Of a stretch of DNA of 45,037 bases, positions 1 to 8,066 are shown piece after piece. A model generated the notes under the pieces. That model searched no databases. It saw only the letters and a list, made by a program, of their open reading frames with translations, and was not told where the DNA came from. Origin of the DNA: Chloroflexota bacterium. Lineage in GTDB: Bacteria; Chloroflexota; Anaerolineae; Aggregatilineales; Phototrophicaceae. Position numbers and translations under genes: made by a program. The stretch is from positions 1-45,037 of the forward strand of contig JACAES010000001.1 in NCBI GenBank assembly GCA_013388735.1, in the 5' to 3' direction. How positions within the stretch are numbered: the stretch's first letter is position 1; each line of letters begins with the position of its first letter.

Positions 1-892
1 CCACAAAATCCGCGATTTTGAAGCTCTGCGCCAGCAGCGCATCCATGTTCATCATGCTGCCGCCGCCGCCGTTGCCATGAAAACCCACCACGCGGTCTTC
101 CGGCGCGAACTGCGTTTCAAGCTGCAAAAAATAGAACGTGCCGCGATAGTCGTTTTTTTCCACGTCCCAGGCAATACGTTCCAGCGGCGTCGGCGGGCGG
201 TCAATCTCCCGTGCGATTTCGATGCCCAGGTCGGGATGGCGGAACACGGCGTAATCGTCTATCGTGAAGCGGCAGTCCAGCGCCACCAGTTGGCCGTCGC
301 TCGTCAGCGCCAGCGGGTTGATCTCTGCCGAACGCGCGTCGTAACTGCGCGCCGCGCCGTAGAACTTCACCAGCAGGTCGCCGAGCGTCATCAGCAGGTT
401 GCCGCCGATGCCGACCCGCCGCAGCAGGTCACGCGCTTCGTAATCGCGCAGGCCGGCGCGCACATCCAGCGCGATCTGCGCCACCCGGTCGGGGTGCGCC
501 AGCGCGATTTCCTCGATGCCGCTGCCACCGATGCTGCTGACGATGATAACCGGGCGGCGCGCGCGGTCATCCACGATCAGCCCAACGTAAAATTCCCGCT
601 CAATCGAAATCTGTTCCTCGACCAGCACCGCGTCTATGAGAAAACTGCCGACCTGCTGGCCGATCAGGGCTTCCGCCGCCGCGCCGGCTTGGTCAGGTGT
701 GTCGGCGAACACGATCAGCTTTTTGGCCGCGCGGGAAGTCACCCACACCTGCGCCTTGACGACCACCGCGCCGCCCAGCGCCGCCGCCTGCTGCCGCGTT
801 TCTTCCGCCGTGTGCGCCAGCCCGCCGCGCGGCACGCGAATCCCGGCGGCGGCCAGGATGTTTTTACCCTGATATTCGTGCAGGCGCGCCAT
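1..892 (-). CDS. SucC-like ATP-grasp acyl-CoA ligase beta subunit, 3' end cut by window edge
   Basis: About 297 residues are visible; family members have about 390, so the C-terminal quarter lies outside the window. The N-terminus MARLHEYQGKNILAAAGIRV, the segment EINPLAL (followed by VALDCRFTIDDYAVFRHPDLG-like residues) and GFHGNGGGGSMMNMDAL match the succinyl/malyl-CoA synthetase beta subunit, which with an alpha subunit couples ATP and CoA to a carboxylate. K45 of the ATP-grasp fold is kept, but the glycine-rich GGRGKAGG loop that normally follows it is replaced by VWVTSRAAKK (residues 49-58). The start lies 1 nt after the stop of the ADP-ribosylglycohydrolase gene, so it is probably translationally coupled and part of the same operon. 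An alpha subunit may follow beyond the edge. The family is clear; the substrate is not, and the altered loop argues against plain succinyl-CoA synthetase. Confidence 0.82.
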   Translation of the reverse strand, partial: MARLHEYQGKNILAAAGIRVPRGGLAHTAEETRQQAAALGGAVVVKAQVWVTSRAAKKLIVFADTPDQAGAAAEALIGQQVGSFLIDAVLVEEQISIEREFYVGLIVDDRARRPVIIVSSIGGSGIEEIALAHPDRVAQIALDVRAGLRDYEARDLLRRVGIGGNLLMTLGDLLVKFYGAARSYDARSAEINPLALTSDGQLVALDCRFTIDDYAVFRHPDLGIEIAREIDRPPTPLERIAWDVEKNDYRGTFYFLQLETQFAPEDRVVGFHGNGGGGSMMNMDALLAQSFKIADFV

Positions 893-893
893 C

Positions 894-2978
894 TTAAGCC
901 GGACTCACTTCCAGACTCAGGTAGCGGGTATGGCCGCCCTGCCCGGTCGAAAAGCCGACCTGCCCGGTCAGATAGGCATGGTCGGTATCTGTCCAGTTCA
1001 GCGCCGCCGACTGCCCCGCGCCTTCCACCGAGGCCGCCAGTTCAGCGCCGCTGGCCGTGATGCTCAGCCGGTATGTTTCGCCGTGCCGCCAGGCGAACGG
1101 CGCGGACGCGACTTCGACGTATTCGCGGTCTTTTTTGTACAGCGCGATCCGGCCATCCGGCGCGAGGCCGAAGGCATACGAACGCAGCGCGCCGCGCACG
1201 CGCACGTTAACCCGGTGATGATCGCCCAGCAGCGGCACAAGCTCGGCGCTCAGGCGGTAATCCGACCAGCTTATGTCGCCGGTATAACTTTCGCACCAGC
1301 CCGGCCCGCTGCCATGATACGCGCCGTCTTCCAGCCGCCAGAAACCGCGCAGCCGCGTCCATCCGCTGATGGCAGCGGTTTCTGGGCGTTCGTTGGCGAA
1401 GGTTGTTTTGTAGGACGGCGCGCCGTCCCAGTCCAGCGCCGCGATGCAGAACGAACCGCGTTCCCAGATCGGCTCCAGCACCCGCAGCACCACGCCCACC
1501 TGCGACAGATAAACGTCCTGCATCGGCGGCACGGTGTAAGTCAGGTCATGCCAGCCGGGCGTCAGCGACACACTCTGCGGTTGGTGATAGGTCTGGTGAT
1601 AATCGTCGTAAACAAAAATCGCCGCCAGCACCGATTCCGGCGCGTCCTGGGGTGGCAGATACACCCGCGCCCGGATGGTCTGCCCCGGCGCGACCAGCGG
1701 CGTGAACTGCGCGCCATAGGAGTTGGCGCTCAGTTCGGACGGGCGATAGCTGGTGCGCGTAAAAATGCGCGCTTCGCCTTTTTTGTTCAGTTTGCGGATG
1801 GCGACCCGTAACACCCCCACACCGTCTACCGTATCGTGAGAGCGGTGAGTCGGGATGGCGCGGTCGCCGCCGACCTCAAAAGCGCCGGTCGAGCCGGGAT
1901 AACGGAAGTGGTAACGCGGCGCAGGTTCACTGGCCGCGCCGTTCAGCCGCCGCCCCAACCGGCAGAACAGGTCGGCGCACTGGGGGATGGTCAGGATGTT
2001 GCGCGTGCCGATGATGCCCGCCGTGATTAACAGATCGTTGACCGGCTCGCGCCAGCGCGCGTCTATGCCGCCGACGCCCAGCGCCACGCCCATGATCGCG
2101 CCGACGTTGCCGACGTTGCAGTCGGTGTCCCAGCCGCCCATATTGGCGATCCGAATGGAGCGCGAAAAATCGCCTTCACCGTACAGCAGCCCCAGCGCGA
2201 TAATGCCGGCGTTGGGGATGATGTGAACCACGCCGGGATAGCGGTCATAGCCGAAGTTGGCCTTCAGATGGGCGTAACCCGCGCGCCAGTCCGTCGGGTT
2301 TTGACGGTGAAAATCCACCATCGCGCGGATGACGCGGGCATATTCGCTGTCCGCCGGGATGTGCTGTAAGCCGATCTCAATCAGCCGCTTTGGGTCGGCT
2401 TCGGAAAAAGCCGCGCTCACCAGCGCCGCCACAAAACGCCCGCCGTAAATGCCGTTGCCGTCGTGCGTCACGCTGGCAGCGCGCTCCGCCAGCGCCGCCG
2501 CCCGCGCCGGGTCGTTGGGCGCGACCAGTCCCCAGATGTCGCTGAAAATCTGCCCGCCGATCTGCTCCGCCGTCGCCGCGCCGTTCTGGATGATCGAGCC
2601 GGAACGCGGCGCGGGGATGCCGTTCGCCAGGTTCACATAGGCGGTGTGTTCGGTGGAGATGCCGTAGCCGCCCCACCAGATCGTGCCGTGCTGGTCGCCC
2701 AGGTAATTCAGCAGTGTATCGCCCAGCTGCGCGGCGGTAGGGTCATCGCCGAAGTCTTCCAGGGCGCGGATGAAAAGCATCGGCACGCTGGTATCGTCGT
2801 CCGGCTTAAAGACCTTGCCGCCTTCTCCAAAGGCGTACCATTCCAGTTCGCCCAGGTGATCGCGGATATGCTCATAGGTCCAGTTTTCCAGCGGCGCGCC
2901 AAAACGCACGCCGATGCACTTGCCCAGCCAGCCGGCGTATACGCGCTCGTCATAATCGGCAGGTAGTTGATTCATCAT
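894..2978 (-). CDS. ADP-ribosylglycohydrolase-family protein with C-terminal lectin-like domains
   Basis: 694 residues. Residues about 8-345 form an ADP-ribosylglycohydrolase (DraG/ARH) domain: the metal-binding DDDT (D60-T63) and the late GGWDTDCN motif, counterpart of the GxDTD metal site, are both present. Residues about 370-690 look like beta-sandwich modules: one resembling a carbohydrate-binding fold, then a concanavalin/LamG-like domain ending in GQVGFSTGQGG. There is no signal peptide, so it acts in the cytoplasm. The family removes ADP-ribose or related sugars from N- or O-linkages. The start has AAGGGAA shortly upstream of tandem ATGs (2978 and 2975), which decides it although it overlaps the upstream hydrolase gene by 29 nt. 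Its place in a sugar ABC operon suggests it cleaves an imported glycoside rather than a modified protein; that is inference. Confidence 0.88.
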   Translation of the reverse strand: MMNQLPADYDERVYAGWLGKCIGVRFGAPLENWTYEHIRDHLGELEWYAFGEGGKVFKPDDDTSVPMLFIRALEDFGDDPTAAQLGDTLLNYLGDQHGTIWWGGYGISTEHTAYVNLANGIPAPRSGSIIQNGAATAEQIGGQIFSDIWGLVAPNDPARAAALAERAASVTHDGNGIYGGRFVAALVSAAFSEADPKRLIEIGLQHIPADSEYARVIRAMVDFHRQNPTDWRAGYAHLKANFGYDRYPGVVHIIPNAGIIALGLLYGEGDFSRSIRIANMGGWDTDCNVGNVGAIMGVALGVGGIDARWREPVNDLLITAGIIGTRNILTIPQCADLFCRLGRRLNGAASEPAPRYHFRYPGSTGAFEVGGDRAIPTHRSHDTVDGVGVLRVAIRKLNKKGEARIFTRTSYRPSELSANSYGAQFTPLVAPGQTIRARVYLPPQDAPESVLAAIFVYDDYHQTYHQPQSVSLTPGWHDLTYTVPPMQDVYLSQVGVVLRVLEPIWERGSFCIAALDWDGAPSYKTTFANERPETAAISGWTRLRGFWRLEDGAYHGSGPGWCESYTGDISWSDYRLSAELVPLLGDHHRVNVRVRGALRSYAFGLAPDGRIALYKKDREYVEVASAPFAWRHGETYRLSITASGAELAASVEGAGQSAALNWTDTDHAYLTGQVGFSTGQGGHTRYLSLEVSPA

Positions 2979-3753
2979 GATGTTCCCTTAAGATGGTTGC
3001 GAAAAAAGCGGCGCTGCGCGCAATCAGTGGTGACGCCTCATGAGCGACACCTGATACAATCTCCAGCGCGGCAGAGATGCCGTGTGCGCTCAGGCTGGCG
3101 TGCAGGTGGCGCAGACGTTCGACCCGTGTTGATCCGATACGCTCTACACCGGGCATCCAGTACGGGCTGGCTGCATCCAGCGTTACATCGGCGGTATCGT
3201 CCGCGCCGACTGCGAGGTGTACAGGCACACGGCGCATCGCTGCCAGCCGCAGCGGTTGGCCGAACTGCGCCTCCATATCGCGCACACCCAGCCACCAGTC
3301 CTGCCCATCATCGGGTAGGGTCACGCGCCCCGGCGCGGCCACCGACAGTGCCAGCAGACGATCAGGATGCAGATAATAAAAGCGGTGAGCGAACTGCGCG
3401 CCACCGGAAAAACCGCCCAGTAAAAAGCAGCGTCCGTCGGCTTGAAACTGCCGGGCGACTTCGGCGATCATGCCCAGCAGAAGCCGATCAAAACGAAGAT
3501 TATGGAAGCGAATGTTTTTGTAATTATCCGTGTCGTTCGGTTCGATCAGGCCGGCGGGAAACAGCGGCGACAAAATAATACAGCCGCAGGCGTCCGCAAG
3601 AGGGGTCAGCGCATCACAGTAACCCGCCGCGTCGCGTTCTGTGCCGTGTATATAGACACAGATTGTGCCGGTGGGCTGTTCTGGCACATACAGGTCAAAC
3701 GAGAAACGTCGGTCAGCCGAAAACGGCCTGTGACTGCGTGCCATCCCGGACAT
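2950..3753 (-). CDS. Alpha/beta hydrolase (esterase/PHB-depolymerase-like)
   Basis: 267 residues. The core has an oxyanion-side HG motif (IHGTERDAAGY, about residue 35), the nucleophile elbow GGFSGG (S116), a plausible acid in GADDTAD (D186) and the histidine in VSGVAHEA (H238), so the triad is complete. The fold is closest to small esterases and depolymerase-type hydrolases. No signal peptide is seen. The start at 3753 is chosen because its ATG shares one base with the TGA of the upstream permease gene (TGATG), a classic coupling; longer readings upstream are permease in another frame. It probably removes an acyl or ester group from whatever the transporter imports; the substrate is unknown. 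Confidence 0.82.
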   Translation of the reverse strand: MSGMARSHRPFSADRRFSFDLYVPEQPTGTICVYIHGTERDAAGYCDALTPLADACGCIILSPLFPAGLIEPNDTDNYKNIRFHNLRFDRLLLGMIAEVARQFQADGRCFLLGGFSGGAQFAHRFYYLHPDRLLALSVAAPGRVTLPDDGQDWWLGVRDMEAQFGQPLRLAAMRRVPVHLAVGADDTADVTLDAASPYWMPGVERIGSTRVERLRHLHASLSAHGISAALEIVSGVAHEASPLIARSAAFFATILREHHDESTTCRL

Positions 3754-4649
3754 CACCCCTTCAGCCCCAACGACGCGATGCCGCCGATCAGATGGCGCTG
3801 GGCGAAGAAGTACAGCACCAGCACCGGAAGAATAGATACCAGCGTGGCCGCCATGAACATATTCCATTCCACGCTGTAACGCCCCTGGAAAAACGCCAGC
3901 CCGACCGAAATGGGGTAGGTGTAAAAATCGCTGAGGTAAATAAGCGGCTGCAAAAAGTCGTTCCACACCCACAAAAACGTGAACACGATCATCACCGCCA
4001 GCACCGGCTTGCACAGCGGCAGCACGATGCGGTACAGGATCGTCCACGTCCCCGCGCCGTCAATGCGCGCCGCTTCGTCCAGGTCGCGCGGAATCGTCCG
4101 TATGTACTGCACCATGAGGAAGATGAAAAACGGGTTGCCGAAAAAGGATGGTAAAATCAGCGGCACGTAGGTATTGGTCAGTTTAAGCTGGTTGTAGATT
4201 GAATACAGCGGTATCAGCTTGATCTGCCCCGGAATCATCATCGTGCTGAGCATGAGGACAAACAGCACGCGCTTGAACGGAAAGTTGAGCCGCGCAAACC
4301 CGTAAGCGATGATCGGCACGGCCACCAGTTCGCCCATCGTATTGCCCAGCACCAGGACGAAACTGTTGACCATGAAGCGCCCCAGCGGATATTTGTTAAA
4401 CGCCTCGGCGTAGTTGCTCCATATCGGCTGTTCAGGAATCCAGCTTGGCGGCCAGGCGAAAATTTCCGACCGCGATTTGAGCGAGGTGGAAAACATCCAC
4501 AGCAGCGGAATCATAAACACGATGGCAATCGCGGTCATCACTGCATAGGCGGCGAAGTAGCGCGCCCATTTTTTTGCGCGAAACCGCTTCGCTGATGCGG
4601 ACGACATCTGTTGGATGTCCGCTACGGTCAGCCGTTTACTCTGACTCAT
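3753..4649 (-). CDS. Carbohydrate ABC transporter permease, MalG type
   Basis: 298 residues with a cytoplasmic N-terminal tail and six predicted membrane helices starting near residue 32. The EAA loop DEAARIDGAGTW begins at about residue 191 and is the contact for the ATPase subunit. The late LGLKG terminus is typical of the MalG/UgpE group. The ATG overlaps the preceding permease gene by 14 nt, and the stop overlaps the next gene by one base, so the transport genes are translated as a unit. No ATPase gene lies in the window; such importers often share a housekeeping MsmK/UgpC-type ATPase encoded elsewhere. Confidence 0.93.
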   Translation of the reverse strand: MSQSKRLTVADIQQMSSASAKRFRAKKWARYFAAYAVMTAIAIVFMIPLLWMFSTSLKSRSEIFAWPPSWIPEQPIWSNYAEAFNKYPLGRFMVNSFVLVLGNTMGELVAVPIIAYGFARLNFPFKRVLFVLMLSTMMIPGQIKLIPLYSIYNQLKLTNTYVPLILPSFFGNPFFIFLMVQYIRTIPRDLDEAARIDGAGTWTILYRIVLPLCKPVLAVMIVFTFLWVWNDFLQPLIYLSDFYTYPISVGLAFFQGRYSVEWNMFMAATLVSILPVLVLYFFAQRHLIGGIASLGLKG

Positions 4650-5544
4650 AATATACCCACCGTTTAGACGTGTAATTGACGAAGATGGTCGTCAGCAGAA
4701 TGATGACCGTCAGCACCAGCGCCAGCGCCGAGGCATAACCCAGGTTGAAGTTCTGGAAGGCTTCTTCGTAAAAGTACAGCAGATAAAAATAGGTGGCCTT
4801 AAGCGGCCCGCCGTGTGTGATGACGAACGCCTCGGTGAAGACCTTGAACGAATCGATCATCTCGATGATAAGCTGGAAAAACAGCGTCGGCGTCAGCAGC
4901 GGCAGCGTGATGCGCCAGAAGCGCGCCCACGCGCCCGCGCCGTCAATTTCCGCCGCTTCGTACAGGTGCGCCGGGATGTTCTGCAAACCGGCCAGGTAGA
5001 TGATCGCGCTGCCGCCCACCTTCCAGATGCTCATCAGGGCCACCGAAGGCAGCGCCCAGTCGGGGTCCCAGAACCACTGCGGCCCTTCGATGCCGGCGAA
5101 ATAGAGCATCGTATTGACCACGCCGGTATCGGGCTGGAGCAGCCACATCCACATCAGGGACACGGCCACGCCGGAAATCACCGCCGGGATGTAAAAGACC
5201 GTGCGGAAAAAATTCATCCCCGGTATTTTGAGGTTGAGCAGCAGCGCCAGCCCCAGCCCCAGCACCAGCTTCAGCGGCAGCGACAGGGCCACAAATCCGA
5301 GTGTCACCTTGAGAGCCTGCCAGAACAGCGGGTCATTGGTGAACATGCGGACGTAGTTATTGAAGCCAATCCATCTGGGCGGCTCCATGCCTGTCCACTG
5401 TGTCAAACTCACGTAGATCGAAACGCCGATGGGAATGATCGTGAAGGCGAGGAAACCGATCATCCAGGGTATCAGGCTTACGTAGCCCTCGACAGCCTCG
5501 CGCCGGGCGTTTGGACTCGCGGTGCGCCAGCGTGCGATAACCAT
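4636..5544 (-). CDS. Carbohydrate ABC transporter permease, MalF/UgpA type
   Basis: 302 residues, six predicted membrane helices (first about 22-47). The EAA loop YEAAEIDGAGAWARFW starts at about residue 195, followed by RITLPLLTPTLFF as in UgpA/MalF-type subunits. It pairs with the MalG-type permease downstream to form the channel. AGAAGG lies six bases upstream of the ATG. A palindrome-rich 97-nt gap separates it from the binding-protein gene, a common arrangement that allows more binding protein than permease to be made. Confidence 0.93.
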   Translation of the reverse strand: MVIARWRTASPNARREAVEGYVSLIPWMIGFLAFTIIPIGVSIYVSLTQWTGMEPPRWIGFNNYVRMFTNDPLFWQALKVTLGFVALSLPLKLVLGLGLALLLNLKIPGMNFFRTVFYIPAVISGVAVSLMWMWLLQPDTGVVNTMLYFAGIEGPQWFWDPDWALPSVALMSIWKVGGSAIIYLAGLQNIPAHLYEAAEIDGAGAWARFWRITLPLLTPTLFFQLIIEMIDSFKVFTEAFVITHGGPLKATYFYLLYFYEEAFQNFNLGYASALALVLTVIILLTTIFVNYTSKRWVYYESE

Positions 5545-5583
5545 AAAAAACCTTCTGTTCTCAAAAAACGTTGTGGGGTGCGC

Positions 5584-5622
5584 GGGTAGGGGCGCGCGCC
5601 CCTACCCGTTAACCTGTTAACG
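5584..5622. repeat. Two adjacent perfect palindromes between binding protein and permease genes
   Basis: Positions 5584-5607 are a perfect 24-bp palindrome (half site GGGTAGGGGCGC). It is followed at 5607-5622 by CGTTAAC-CT-GTTAACG, a second inverted repeat with 7-bp arms. As RNA the first would form a very stable hairpin. With no U run this is more likely an mRNA processing or 3'-end-protecting stem after the binding-protein cistron, or a dispersed palindromic repeat, than an intrinsic terminator. Confidence 0.7.
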
Positions 5623-5641
5623 ATATTTTAACCGGCTGAAC

Positions 5642-6922
5642 TTAACCACCCAGACGGCCAACACATTCTTCCAGCGCGGCGTCCGCTGCCGGGACGAGGC
5701 CGTCCAGCATCGCCTGAATGGCGTCACGCTCGATTTCGCCCAGCATCACCAGATCCCAGGCATCCGACACAGCGCGCAGCACCGTGCCTTTGCAGGGGTG
5801 CTTGTTGTCCCACGCGGCGACCTGTTCCAGTTCCAGCACGGACAGGAAGGCCTGGCCGTAGTCGGTATCGGCGGCTTCCCAGTTTTCCAGCACCGACGGA
5901 ATGGACGGGATAAGGTTGCCGTTTTCCATCAAAAACTGCTGGCCGACCGGGCCGGCCCAGTAGCTCAGCCACTCGTAAGCCTCTTCGGGATGTTCGGTGC
6001 CTTTCCATACCGACACGGTGAGCGACCAGGCATTCACGTGGCGGGTGTTGCCGGGGACCTGCGGTTCCGGCACGATGCCGAAGCGTTTGTTGGCGGCAAT
6101 CGCGTTCTGCATATGGCCCTGGTTCAGGGTCGCCATCGCCAGCCGGTCGGCCAGGAACAGATCAACCGGCCCGGTGCCTTCTGTACCGAGGACTTCCAGA
6201 TCGGCGGGGGTGGGGGTGCCGTTGGTCGCCACCAGGTCCCACAGCCACTGATAGGCGGCCACCGATTCGGCACTGTTTAAGTAACCCTCGGTGGTGGTGC
6301 TGTCGTCGCTGTACAGCCGCGCGCCCATGTTGTACCAGATCGCGCGATACGGCCCGCGCGGGCGATCACCGCCCCAAATGCGCGCATCCGGGTTCGCCAG
6401 TTCGGCCACCTTGGCGATGTAGTCTTCCGGCGTCCAGTCCGGTTCAGGATAAGCGACACCGGCGGCGTCGAACATATCCTTGTTGTACATCACGAAGTTC
6501 GCGCCCACGCCCAGGGGCAGGCCGATGATCTGGTCATTGAAGACCACGCGCGTATTCCAGAAGCCGGGCAGGTACATTTCGGGATCAATGTCCGGGTCGG
6601 CTTCGATTAACGCAGTCAGATCAAGCGCCTGGGGATACCAGTTGGTGTTCCAGAACAGCGCCACATCCGGCGCGCCCTGGCCGGCGCCCAGCGTCGTCTG
6701 CATCCGCTCGTCATAGCCATCGGACGGCAGCAGCGTCATGTTCACCTGAATGTCGGTATGTTCGGCGTTGAACTGGTCAACCAGCGCCCGCTGCACCGCC
6801 TCATCGAATTCTTCCGAGGCGACCGTCCACCACTCAATCGTGACCGGCTCCTGCGCCACCACATTCAGGGTAGGCAGCAGGATCAAAAGCGCAAAGACCG
6901 AGATGCGAAGAAACAATTTCAT
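5642..6922 (-). CDS. Extracellular solute-binding protein, family 1 (sugar ABC importer)
   Basis: 426 residues. A signal peptide (hydrophobic about 4-20) is followed by VVA-Q, giving a likely signal peptidase I site after A23. No lipobox cysteine is present, so it should be released or held in another way. The mature part begins VTIEWWTVASEEFDEAV and carries the usual family-1 features (ALVDQFNAEHTDIQVN, PDVALFWNTNW, LPLGVGANFVMYNKDMFDAAG, PEEAYEWLSYW). It delivers a carbohydrate-like solute to the two permeases encoded downstream. A strong AAGGAG lies about 7 nt before the ATG. The ligand cannot be read from sequence. Confidence 0.93.
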   Translation of the reverse strand: MKLFLRISVFALLILLPTLNVVAQEPVTIEWWTVASEEFDEAVQRALVDQFNAEHTDIQVNMTLLPSDGYDERMQTTLGAGQGAPDVALFWNTNWYPQALDLTALIEADPDIDPEMYLPGFWNTRVVFNDQIIGLPLGVGANFVMYNKDMFDAAGVAYPEPDWTPEDYIAKVAELANPDARIWGGDRPRGPYRAIWYNMGARLYSDDSTTTEGYLNSAESVAAYQWLWDLVATNGTPTPADLEVLGTEGTGPVDLFLADRLAMATLNQGHMQNAIAANKRFGIVPEPQVPGNTRHVNAWSLTVSVWKGTEHPEEAYEWLSYWAGPVGQQFLMENGNLIPSIPSVLENWEAADTDYGQAFLSVLELEQVAAWDNKHPCKGTVLRAVSDAWDLVMLGEIERDAIQAMLDGLVPAADAALEECVGRLGG

Positions 6923-6980
6923 CGTACACTCCTTCTATTCAGAAACCTTTTTTTGACCCTATCGCGTGCCGGCCTTCCGG

Positions 6981-7964
6981 TCAGGCACATTCGTAGGCGA
7001 CTTCAACAAGCTGCTGCGCGACCTCCACAATGTCACGCTGGGCGGCGAATTTGAGGCACACGCCCGCCGGGCGGCGCACTTTGGCGGCCCAATCCGGGGG
7101 GATGACCTGGCTGCCCTGCCGCGCGCCGGACAGCGCGCCGACCAGGGCGGCAATCGTGTCGGCGTCGCGCCCGAAGTTGCACGCCCAGAACATCCCTTTA
7201 CGGAAGTCGCCGCCGGTTAGCAGGAAGATCGAATAGGCCTGCGGCAGTGCCTCGGCCACCATCGAATGAACCGGATTCCATAAATCAACGTGCAGATGTT
7301 CCCAGGCGTCCTCGATGGCCGGGTAGCGTTCGCAGATGGTCAGCGCGCGCTTGAGCGCCCGCCCCAGCCAGCTGTCCGTCGGAACCTGCTCAACGCCGAC
7401 CGACACGATGTCCTGCGGCGAGGCGTCGTCCAGCGCAACCGCGATGCTGGCCGCCGCTGCCTGCGCCCCCCAGATGCCGTCGCGGGCATGGCTGATCTGC
7501 GCTTCGATGCCGCTGAGTTCGGCGGCGCGCGCGGGATTGCCCGGACAGATGATGCCCACCGGCGCGATACGCATGGCCGCACCGTCGTCGTCGTTCTGCG
7601 GATTATCGGTGCCGGTCTGCGGCGGCTCCATCCCGCGTGCCAGATTGGCAACCGAACCGTAAAGCGGCTTGCCGCCCCGGTCGCCCATGCCGCCCTGTTC
7701 CAGAATGTATTTGCGCCAGGATTCGGCCACGCGGCTTAAGGTGATGTCACCGCGCCAGTCAATCAGCGTTTGCGCGGTGAGGATCGCAAACTCGGTGTCG
7801 TCGGTGCTTTTCGCACCTTCGTACATCTGGGTGATGATCCCGTACCGCTGGCGGAAGTGATCGCTGCGTCCCAGATCGCCCATCGCGTCACCGACGGCCA
7901 GGCCCAGCAGACAGCCGGTCGCGCGGCTGAGGAAGGCGTCGGCAGTGTGTAAAGCACCCGTCAT
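6981..7964 (-). CDS. ADP-ribosylglycohydrolase-family protein, first gene of the operon
   Basis: 327 residues, a single-domain ARH/DraG-type protein. GLAVGDAMGD (about 21-30), STDDTEF (D55, D56, T57) and NFGRDADTIAALVGALSGA (about 269-287) are the family's metal-binding and core motifs, so it should bind its two divalent metals. The start at 7964 is preferred over a TTG six bases upstream because AGGA lies 7 nt before the ATG. It is transcribed from the promoter and palindromic operator just upstream and is followed after 58 nt by the binding-protein gene. It differs from the 694-residue relative in the same operon by lacking the C-terminal sandwich domains. The role is probably hydrolysis of an N- or O-linked riboside-like bond; the substrate is unknown. 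Confidence 0.9.
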   Translation of the reverse strand: MTGALHTADAFLSRATGCLLGLAVGDAMGDLGRSDHFRQRYGIITQMYEGAKSTDDTEFAILTAQTLIDWRGDITLSRVAESWRKYILEQGGMGDRGGKPLYGSVANLARGMEPPQTGTDNPQNDDDGAAMRIAPVGIICPGNPARAAELSGIEAQISHARDGIWGAQAAAASIAVALDDASPQDIVSVGVEQVPTDSWLGRALKRALTICERYPAIEDAWEHLHVDLWNPVHSMVAEALPQAYSIFLLTGGDFRKGMFWACNFGRDADTIAALVGALSGARQGSQVIPPDWAAKVRRPAGVCLKFAAQRDIVEVAQQLVEVAYECA

Positions 7965-7994
7965 AAACAAATCCTGCTTGCAAGAACAAGTCTT

Positions 7995-8020
7995 TCAAAA
8001 TGAGAACGTTCTCATTTTGA
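7995..8020. promoter_or_regulatory. LacI-family operator, 26-bp perfect palindrome
   Basis: The stretch 7995-8020 is a perfect 26-bp palindrome with core TGAGAACGTTCTCA and AT-rich flanks. The central CG flanked by symmetric half sites is the shape expected for a LacI/GalR-family dimer. It lies immediately downstream of the operon's -10 box, over the expected transcription start, and 31 nt before the first gene. A related site precedes the adjacent regulator gene. Confidence 0.88.
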
Positions 8021-8047
8021 GTATAACGCAAATTGTATTTAACGCAA
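8020..8047 (-). promoter_or_regulatory. Sigma-70-type promoter of the ABC/ADP-ribosylglycohydrolase operon
   Basis: On the minus strand TTGCGT (8047-8042) and TATACT (8025-8020) are separated by 16 bp. The -10 box abuts the palindromic operator, so a bound repressor would block initiation directly. Confidence 0.65.
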
Positions 8048-8066
8048 GCCGATTTGTGCAAACAAT

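Noticed and set aside
77-1060. Long plus-strand open frame at the left edge
   Set aside because: It lies antisense to the SucC-like and ADP-ribosylglycohydrolase genes, has Arg/Gln-rich low-information sequence and no family resemblance; long antisense frames are common at this GC content.
3754-4047. 98-residue N-terminal extension of the alpha/beta hydrolase
   Set aside because: This stretch is the permease gene read in another frame; the TGATG overlap at 3753 gives a natural start.
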